Assembly: GCA_947178195.1 (NCBI GenBank)
Contig: CAMWXM010000208.1
Span: forward strand, 1-5,246
Reading direction: 5' to 3'
Length of the DNA: 5,246 nucleotides
DNA from: an uncultured Ruminococcus sp.
GTDB taxonomy: Bacteria > Bacillota > Clostridia > Oscillospirales > Ruminococcaceae
How positions within the stretch are numbered: position 1 is the stretch's first letter; each line of letters starts with the position of its first letter. Positions 1 to 5,246 of this stretch are shown piece after piece. Under the pieces are notes generated by a model. The model saw nothing but the letters and a program-made list of their open reading frames with translations. It searched no databases and was not told the origin of the DNA. Position numbers and translations under genes: made by a program.

Positions 1-3000
1 AAGGAATATACGGTTTCTGTTCCTATAAATGAAGGGGTAAATTATCTGCTTAAAGAAAGCGATGTATATGCTGAACATGACGCATACGGAAACATTCTTC
101 TTCATTTAGGTAATCAGATAGCAGTAAAAAGGATAATATTAACTATTACGTCTATGAATAACAATAATAATCTTGCAGAGATAAGTAAGGTTGAATTTGT
201 AAACGGTATGGAAAATCGTATCCCTGAGCCTGAAATGGATATTCCTGAAAATCTTACCACAAATGCAGGAAGCAAAAAATTTGAACTTAATTGGGATCCT
301 TGCGTCAATGTAACAGGATACGAGGTAAAAATACAACAGGGAGATAAAACGCAAACTTTCTTTGCAAATTCAAACTCATTGACAGTAAGCACCTTTAATG
401 GAAAGGAAGTAAAAAATTATAATGTTTATACGGTAAGCGTACAGTCGGTCAATGGCGCATGGCGCAGCGGATACTGTGATGCTATTGAGGTTACTCCTAA
501 GCCTACGAAACGACCCGATAAACCGGATAACGTTTCTGCCAACGGACGATATAAAAGCGTTGCCGTAAGCTGGAAAAATATGGACGATACTTTATATTAT
601 AACCTTTTCTATAAAGTAAAGGACAGCAGCGAAAAATATACAAAGATCGCAGAGATCAATGGAAACAAATATACGATAGGAGAGCTGGAGGATCTGACAG
701 AATATGAAATTTACGTTACTGGCGTAAATGAATTCGGCGAAAGCCCTGAATCTATTCATTGTGCAGCAAAAACTACGGATATCAATCCGGCGGAAATGCC
801 AAAATATAATCTTATCAATCGTGATAAGAACGGCATACCGAGCAGCGAACACATTGTTTCCGTATCGAGAAACGGTGGTGTAATGGTCGACAGCGAACCT
901 GATACAGATAAAAGTAATACCGCATGGGGCGTGGTCGATAATAATGCATCGTCATATTACTCAAAAACTACATGGGACGATGGCGGTTACAATAATATAG
1001 GCTCAAATGGTCTTACATTTACTTTTGACAAGGCATACAAGCTTGATACCATAGCTTTGCTGCCGACAGATGGAATGGAATATTTTTACGCAAAAATAAA
1101 ATGGTGGGGAGAGGACGGAACTAATAAAACTATCTCTGTTTCGGTTCAGAAGAAAAAAGATGCGGAAGGCAGAGTTTATTATTTCCTGAAGCTTCCAAGC
1201 GCTGTGAATGCTACAAAGATTCAGATAGGCCTTGCACGTTATCTGGCTACTGCACCTTACATGCTTATTACTGTTTCAGAGGTCTATTTTTACCATTATG
1301 ACGAACTGAAAGATGAAATAATGGGATTATATACAGACGATCTTCATACTGTTTTAAGAGAAGATGTTACGCAGAAAAGCATTAACGAGCTTCGTAAAAA
1401 AGTTAATGCTCCGGACGAATTCGGAGAGGAAAATCCCAACAAGCAATCTCTTCTTATCGAATTGGATACAGCTGAAAAAATTCTTAATGATGAGGCTCTT
1501 AACAGCTCTATAAAAATACACAGCAGTATTTCTACAAATGATGTAAATCGTGGATTTTCCGGCTTGAATGCTTGGCAGCCTCTGGGTGTTACAGCAGCGG
1601 CAGGAGATACGATAACCGTATATGTAGGACATAGTACAAAAACTACCGGAAATAGTACCGATCTGCAACTGGTAGCTTCACAGTATCATGCTGAATCAAA
1701 CGGCGCTGCCAAAGCAATAGCTAATCTGAAAATAGGTGCAAATCAGGTTACTATACCTGAACTTTCATCAAGCGTTGGCTTTGAAAAGGGCGGTGCGCTT
1801 TATGTTCAGTATAACGGAAAAAATAATAACGACAGATATGCGGTAAGAGTCAGCGGTGGAGTTGAAGTCCCGTTCCTTGATTTATATAATATAACCGATA
1901 ATGATGAACGTCTGGAAAAAACCATTGCATTTACCGAAGCACTGAAAAAATATAATGCGGAAATAGAAAATATACACAATGAAATGCATGCCGGTTCTGA
2001 AAATAAAAAAGTTAATTATGATTATGATAAACATAATTGTATTGCCGGAGCATCTGATATAATGCTTGATACTATGATGATCTCTATTCCGGCACAGCAG
2101 ATTCTTGCAGGTGCAGGAAAAGGCAGTACTGAGGAACAGGCACAGACTATCTTAAACTCGATGAACGCTATGGAAGATATGATGTATTTGTTCTATCAGC
2201 ATAAGGGACTTAATTCTTCTTCGGCTGACGCATTGAATCATATTCCTAAGGGACATCTGAATATACGTTATCAGCGTATGTTTTCCGGTGCATTTATGTA
2301 TGCGTCAGGCAATCATATCGGTATTGAATGGGGTTCAACAACAGGTATGGTGACGGCTGTACCAATAGTGTCAGATGAAGAAGGCAGATATGTCAGCGGA
2401 CGTTATTTCGGCTGGGGCATTGCTCATGAGATTGGTCACTGCATTAACCAGAACAGCTATGCAGTAGCGGAAATCACCAATAATTATTTTGCTCAGCTTG
2501 CTCAGGCTAAAGATGCAAATAAAGGAATGCGCTTTAATTACAATAACATTTATAAAAAGGTGACTTCGGGTACAAAGGGTCAGGCTTCTAATATAGCAAC
2601 ACAGCTTGGCATGTACTGGCAGCTTCATTTAGCTTATGACAGCGACTATAATTATAAAACTTATTCTGATTATACGGAACAGCTTGAGAATCTTTTCTAT
2701 GCAAGAGTTGATACTTATTCGAGAAATCCGTCTATTGCTCCTGCTCCGAACGGTATAAAGCTTACTCTCAGCAGCGGTGACCAGAATCTTATGCGTTTGT
2801 CATGTGCCGCAGCAGAAAAGAATATCCTTGAATTTTTTGAACGTTGGGGCAAAGTGCCTGACGAGGCTACGATAGCTTATGCAGAACAATTTGAAAAGGA
2901 AACAAGAGCTATATTCTATGCAAATGATGATTCAAGAGTTTATGCGAAAAACGGCAAGGGAAGCGTTCTGAATACAGACGGTTCGTCTGATGCGATAAAA

Positions 3001-4200
3001 AATGTTTCGCTTGAAAAAGTATCTTCCTCTTCAAATAAGGTACAGTTTACATTCAGCTCTGAAAATATTCCAGAAAGTGATGTATTAGGCTATGAAATAA
3101 TCCGCTGCACTATATCGGGAGGTCAGATTGAACAGATACCTGTCGGATTTACTACTGGTACTACATTTACAGATACGGTAACAACAATAAATAACCGTAC
3201 AGTATTCTATAAAATCACGCTTATAGATCAATATCTCAACCGTTCTGAAACAGTAACGACCGAAATAATAAAGCTTGAACATGACGGCAGCATTGATAAA
3301 ACAAACTGGAGCATCAGCTCATCTGATCTTACAGCCGATACTGTTGTTAATGATGCTACAGATGAAATGCCTTGTGAACAGACAGAAGAAAATCCTGCAC
3401 AAAAGGCTATTGACAATGATAATAGTACCATTTATGAGCCGACAGTTGGCAGTGATAATGCTGAAATAGTTATTGATTTCAACCAGACTCTGACAGTTAC
3501 CGGAATGAAGTATACGGCAGGAAAGGGAACTGCAGTCAGCGATTACGAGATCTATGTATATGCTGATAATGAATGGATACTTACTGGAAAAGGTGCATTT
3601 GACGGCAGTAAAACAGTTTATTTTGCCAACAATGACGATAAGTATATCAGTACCTATGCGGCTTCGGCAGTAAAGCTTGTATTGCCAAATCAGAGCGGAA
3701 AGACAGTTTCTATTGCAGAGCTCGATGTATTGGGCGTAACGGGAGATAATGTTGATTTCCGTAAAACAAACGATGACTCATCAGCAGTTATAGGTATTCT
3801 GAGTGAAGACTATAAATACGGTAACAATGCTGAAGATGTAATCGTGAAGGGTTCGCTTATTTTTACAGGTGCGTATAAAGGAAATCCCGCTTATAATGCG
3901 GTACTGCTTTATGACCAGGACGGTAAAATAGTTGGTGGTACGGATCAAGATGGCAATACTGCGGCTCAGCAGATTATTTTGGCAGACGTACCTCCGAAAG
4001 GCAATATCGCCAATGTTTCCAACGGCACCTGGATATACTGGATAGAGCCAGAGCAGATGAAAAATATGGAAATGCCGGAAAAGGTAAGAGCGGAGCTTTA
4101 CAGAGTAAATAACGCTTTAACTAATGAGGGACAGCGTTTAGTCAGCGATTCTCTGTTTGAATCCATACCGGATAAACTGCCGGATATTACTTTGAATTAA
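1..4200 (+). CDS. M60-family (mucin-type) multi-domain zinc metallopeptidase, 5'-truncated
   Basis: The frame is open from base 1 to TAA at 4198-4200 (1399 residues visible). The ATG at 154 is not a credible start: the in-frame residues before it (LLHLGNQIAVKRIILTIT) and after it (NNLAEISKVEF) form one continuous discoidin C-terminus, and no ribosome binding site precedes it. Domains by residue from the window edge: 1-73 end of an F5/8C discoidin domain; about 80-165 and 171-260 fibronectin III (the second has the typical LTEYEIYVTGVNEFGES pattern); about 270-433 discoidin-like; 432-500 helical linker; about 502-985 M60 module; about 1000-1094 FN3-like; 1100-1249 discoidin-like; 1250-1399 unassigned beta-rich domain. 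The M60 module carries H809-E810-I-G-H813 and E824, matching the family signature HExxH-x(8-28)-E. M60 enzymes are secreted proteases often acting on mucins or other O-glycoproteins; the discoidin domains probably bind host glycans (inference). The substrate is not shown. No dockerin, LPxTG or transmembrane anchor is seen at the C-terminus. Confidence 0.9.
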   Translation, partial: KEYTVSVPINEGVNYLLKESDVYAEHDAYGNILLHLGNQIAVKRIILTITSMNNNNNLAEISKVEFVNGMENRIPEPEMDIPENLTTNAGSKKFELNWDPCVNVTGYEVKIQQGDKTQTFFANSNSLTVSTFNGKEVKNYNVYTVSVQSVNGAWRSGYCDAIEVTPKPTKRPDKPDNVSANGRYKSVAVSWKNMDDTLYYNLFYKVKDSSEKYTKIAEINGNKYTIGELEDLTEYEIYVTGVNEFGESPESIHCAAKTTDINPAEMPKYNLINRDKNGIPSSEHIVSVSRNGGVMVDSEPDTDKSNTAWGVVDNNASSYYSKTTWDDGGYNNIGSNGLTFTFDKAYKLDTIALLPTDGMEYFYAKIKWWGEDGTNKTISVSVQKKKDAEGRVYYFLKLPSAVNATKIQIGLARYLATAPYMLITVSEVYFYHYDELKDEIMGLYTDDLHTVLREDVTQKSINELRKKVNAPDEFGEENPNKQSLLIELDTAEKILNDEALNSSIKIHSSISTNDVNRGFSGLNAWQPLGVTAAAGDTITVYVGHSTKTTGNSTDLQLVASQYHAESNGAAKAIANLKIGANQVTIPELSSSVGFEKGGALYVQYNGKNNNDRYAVRVSGGVEVPFLDLYNITDNDERLEKTIAFTEALKKYNAEIENIHNEMHAGSENKKVNYDYDKHNCIAGASDIMLDTMMISIPAQQILAGAGKGSTEEQAQTILNSMNAMEDMMYLFYQHKGLNSSSADALNHIPKGHLNIRYQRMFSGAFMYASGNHIGIEWGSTTGMVTAVPIVSDEEGRYVSGRYFGWGIAHEIGHCINQNSYAVAEITNNYFAQLAQAKDANKGMRFNYNNIYKKVTSGTKGQASNIATQLGMYWQLHLAYDSDYNYKTYSDYTEQLENLFYARVDTYSRNPSIAPAPNGIKLTLSSGDQNLMRLSCAAAEKNILEFFERWGKVPDEATIAYAEQFEKETRAIFYANDDSRVYAKNGKGSVLNTDGSSDAIKNVSLEKVSSSSNKVQFTFSSENIPESDVLGYEIIRCTISGGQIEQIPVGFTTGTTFTDTVTTINNRTVFYKITLIDQYLNRSETVTTEIIKLEHDGSIDKTNWSISSSDLTADTVVNDATDEMPCEQTEENPAQKAIDNDNSTIYEPTVGSDNAEIVIDFNQTLTVTGMKYTAGKGTAVSDYEIYVYADNEWILTGKGAFDGSKTVYFANNDDKYISTYAASAVKLVLPNQSGKTVSIAELDVLGVTGDNVDFRKTNDDSSAVIGILSEDYKYGNNAEDVIVKGSLIFTGAYKGNPAYNAVLLYDQDGKIVGGTDQDGNTAAQQIILADVPPKGNIANVSNGTWIYWIEPEQMKNMEMPEKVRAELYRVNNALTNEGQRLVSDSLFESIPDKLPDITLN
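1505..2956 (+). other. M60 peptidase module with HExxH zinc site
   Basis: Protein region within the large gene. The N-terminal beta part (about residues 505-630) has the M60-type pattern of an aromatic/Gly segment (NAWQPLGVTAAAGDTITVYVG) and a later GGALYVQYNG strand. A helical catalytic part follows, with GWGIAHEIGHCINQ at residues 804-817. H809 (codon at 2425) and H813 (2437) should bind zinc, E810 is the general base, and E824 (2470, ten residues after H813) is the expected third ligand. All key residues are present, so the enzyme looks active. Domain limits are approximate. Confidence 0.85.
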
Positions 4201-4203
4201 TTG

Positions 4204-4211
4204 AAAAGGAG
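4204..4211 (+). promoter_or_regulatory. strong ribosome binding site for the dockerin gene
   Basis: AAAAGGAG lies just after the peptidase stop codon, with a 6-nt spacer (aacgac) to the ATG at 4218. It is close to the ideal Shine-Dalgarno and fixes the downstream start. No promoter or terminator fits in the 17-nt gap, which supports co-transcription with the peptidase gene. Confidence 0.85.
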
Positions 4212-4217
4212 AACGAC

Positions 4218-4880
4218 ATGGTAAAAAAATTTTTTGGTGTTACAATTACTTTCACACTTTCAATAATAATGCTTGCCCTGCTGCTGATACATGTGTCGGC
4301 AACAGAAACAGAAAAACCAGACAGTGTACTAATCAGCAATTCAGGAAAGGTAAAGCTTATATCAGATCATGGAGAAAATGACGGCGTCAATACTCTACAG
4401 CTGAGTCTGAATGTCAAGTCTCACGGCGCTGATAGCATATCCTTTGAATTTGATGACAGCATCGACGCAAAAATCATGGAGTATCGTTATAATGCTGATG
4501 AAAACCGTCTTAATATCTACATTGCCGGAACTCAGCCGCTGTTTGCAGGCACGGATTCTCTGATTATCGGAGCTGTAAGAGCAACAGACAGTGAAGGACA
4601 GAATGTTGCTGTTGATGTAAACGCTATAGAAGATTCTTTAAAATATGTCTACAGCACAGAGCTTAAAGAAGGAGATTTTTCTTACAATAAAATAGGAGAC
4701 GCAAATGATGACGGCAAGATCACTATCCGTGACGCTGCTCACATTGCAATAATGCTTGCAAAGGGTCTGCGAGACGATATACCCTATTATGCGGATTATA
4801 ATGAAGACGGCACTGTTAATATAAGAGATGCTGCGGCTATAGCAATAGACAGAGCGAAAGGCATTATTATAAACGAATAA
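4218..4880 (+). CDS. Secreted cohesin-like domain plus type I dockerin protein
   Basis: A 220-residue exported protein. Residues 1-28 form a signal peptide: basic MVKK, a long hydrophobic core, and a VSA cleavage motif before T29. Residues about 38-145 are a beta-rich domain resembling cohesin or the related carbohydrate-binding beta-sandwich fold (LQLSLNVKSHGADSISFEFD, then short strands ending in a hydrophobic edge); this assignment rests on pattern only. Residues 160-216 are a full type I dockerin with two calcium-loop/helix repeats. Dockerins dock proteins onto cohesins of scaffoldins, either cell-surface or cellulosome-like. No catalytic motif is visible, so it is probably an adaptor or a binding component. 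The start is set by AAAAGGAG six bases upstream. It follows the M60 gene by 17 nt and is followed by a terminator, so the two are probably a two-gene unit. The peptidase itself has no dockerin, which makes the pairing notable. The alternative is an independent small cellulosomal component with an unknown ligand. The dockerin call is firm; the function of the middle domain is uncertain. Confidence 0.88.
   Translation: MVKKFFGVTITFTLSIIMLALLLIHVSATETEKPDSVLISNSGKVKLISDHGENDGVNTLQLSLNVKSHGADSISFEFDDSIDAKIMEYRYNADENRLNIYIAGTQPLFAGTDSLIIGAVRATDSEGQNVAVDVNAIEDSLKYVYSTELKEGDFSYNKIGDANDDGKITIRDAAHIAIMLAKGLRDDIPYYADYNEDGTVNIRDAAAIAIDRAKGIIINE
4695..4862 (+). other. Type I dockerin module (two Ca-binding repeats)
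   Basis: Repeat 1 is GDANDDGKITIRDAAHIAI (calcium positions D161, N163, D165, T169, D172). Repeat 2 is ADYNEDGTVNIRDAAAIAI (D193, N195, D197, N201, D204). Both repeats have Ile-Arg at loop positions 10-11, which in known dockerins influence cohesin choice, and both end in A-K-G. This internal near-symmetry is what is expected for a dockerin able to bind its cohesin in two orientations (family knowledge; not shown here). Confidence 0.92.
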
Positions 4881-4896
4881 TTTTTCAGATGCAGTA

Positions 4897-4944
4897 TCAA
4901 GGCAGCACCGACAAAAATTGTACGGCGCTGCCTTGAATATTTTT
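4897..4944 (+). terminator. Rho-independent terminator after the dockerin gene
   Basis: The left arm 4897-4910 (tcaaggcagcaccg) pairs with the right arm 4923-4936 (cggcgctgccttga): 13 of 14 positions pair, with one A-C mismatch (4907 against 4926). The loop region can add four more pairs (4911-4914 with 4918-4921) around an AAA loop. A U-rich run (tattttt, 4938-4944) follows. It begins 16 nt after the dockerin stop codon and separates the peptidase/dockerin unit from the next gene. Confidence 0.88.
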
Positions 4945-4987
4945 CCGATTCATGAACATAGTTAAGCTTTGTTGAATAAAATATATC

Positions 4988-5059
4988 ATGGCAAAATCAA
5001 ACGAGCTTATGAAAAATCTGAAAGGAATAATTACGAGATATGAGAAAAAGCCGGAATAA
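4988..5059 (+). CDS. Candidate 23-residue small ORF overlapping the yunB start
   Basis: ATG at 4988 to TAA at 5057-5059 encodes MAKSNELMKNLKGIITRYEK plus KPE, a charged, possibly amphipathic helix. It overlaps the first 20 nt of the YunB-like gene in another frame, an arrangement compatible with translational coupling. An internal ATG at 5009 could be used instead. No clear ribosome binding site precedes either ATG, and an ORF this short in A/T-rich DNA can occur by chance. I do not recognise a family. Confidence 0.2.
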   Translation: MAKSNELMKNLKGIITRYEKKPE

Positions 5060-5246
5060 TTTTAAGAAACGAAAAATAATGCTATTTTTAACTACGGCGG
5101 TCATATTTACCGTTTCGTTTACGATTATAAAAATTATGGAAAACAAAATTGAACCTAAAATAAGAGAAATATGTACATATTATTGTAAAATCCAGCTTTC
5201 AAAGATATCAAATGAGGCAGTAGAGGAAATTATGACGGATAATAAT
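5040..5246 (+). CDS. yunB: YunB-like sporulation protein, N-terminal part (3'-truncated)
   Basis: Only 69 codons are inside the window, and the frame is open at the edge. The protein begins with a basic stretch (RKSRNNFKKRK), then one hydrophobic membrane segment (about residues 13-31), then NKIEPKIREICTYYCKIQ and SKISNEAVEEIM. This matches the N-terminal layout of YunB: a single membrane anchor, a K/I-x-P motif right after it, and an amphipathic stretch ending in N-x-A-V. In Bacillus subtilis YunB is a sigma-E-dependent protein needed for efficient spore formation (established knowledge). The start is the first ATG after an in-frame TAA at 5028-5030. The nearest Shine-Dalgarno, AAAGGA at 5021-5026, is 13 nt away, a rather long spacing, so initiation may be weak or coupled to an overlapping small ORF. 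It lies beyond a terminator and is probably transcribed on its own. The assignment rests on a fragment only. Confidence 0.75.
   Translation, partial: MRKSRNNFKKRKIMLFLTTAVIFTVSFTIIKIMENKIEPKIREICTYYCKIQLSKISNEAVEEIMTDNN

Noticed and set aside
592..852. Minus-strand ORF of 86 codons, with similar ones at 114-392, 1354-1668, 2371-2628, 3085-3282 and 3228-3431
   Set aside because: All lie antisense to the continuous, domain-bearing M60 gene; their products are Cys/Ile/Phe-rich, as expected from reading A/T-rich coding DNA backwards.
3275..3469. 64-codon + strand ORF inside the peptidase gene
   Set aside because: It lies in another frame wholly within the discoidin-like region of the M60 gene, has no ribosome binding site, and its product shows no recognisable domain.
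4198..4220. Frameshift splitting one long peptidase-dockerin protein into two
   Set aside because: The second ORF has a strong, well-spaced ribosome binding site and a typical signal peptide, so it is a separate exported gene rather than a broken tail.
4933..4961. Sigma-A promoter with TTGAAT at 4933 or 4972
   Set aside because: No acceptable -10 hexamer lies 16-18 nt downstream of either; the first also falls within the terminator stem and U-tract.

Overview
The window looks like part of a low-GC, spore-forming Clostridia genome, most likely a gut Ruminococcus or Oscillospiraceae type. Three things point this way: A/T-rich codon use with TAA stops, type I dockerin repeats typical of fibre- and glycan-degrading Clostridia, and the start of a YunB-like sporulation gene at the right edge. 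The genus is an inference from gene style only. All three supported genes are on the + strand.

Bases 1-4200 hold the 3' part of a very large gene for a secreted, multi-domain M60-family (enhancin-like/mucin-type) zinc metallopeptidase. The frame is open from base 1 and already lies inside a discoidin (F5/8C) domain, so the real start and the expected signal peptide are upstream. Visible order: end of a discoidin domain, two fibronectin III domains, a second discoidin-like domain, a short helical linker, the M60 module with HEIGH and a downstream Glu, an FN3-like domain, a third discoidin-like domain, and an unassigned C-terminal beta-rich domain. No dockerin or cell-wall anchor follows.

Bases 4218-4880, 17 nt downstream behind a strong ribosome binding site, encode a small exported protein: signal peptide, cohesin-like beta domain, and a complete two-repeat type I dockerin. 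The spacing suggests one transcript with the peptidase gene. An intrinsic terminator at about 4897-4944 closes this unit. A plausible but unproven model is that the small protein tethers or accompanies the peptidase at a cohesin-bearing scaffold.

Bases 4945-5039 are a short intergenic region with no firm feature. It holds a 23-codon candidate ORF (4988-5059) and a weak sigma-E-like promoter match. From 5040 to the edge is the N-terminal 69 codons of a YunB-like sporulation membrane protein, probably a separate chromosomal unit. I see no RNA genes, CRISPR arrays, insertion sequences or attachment sites.
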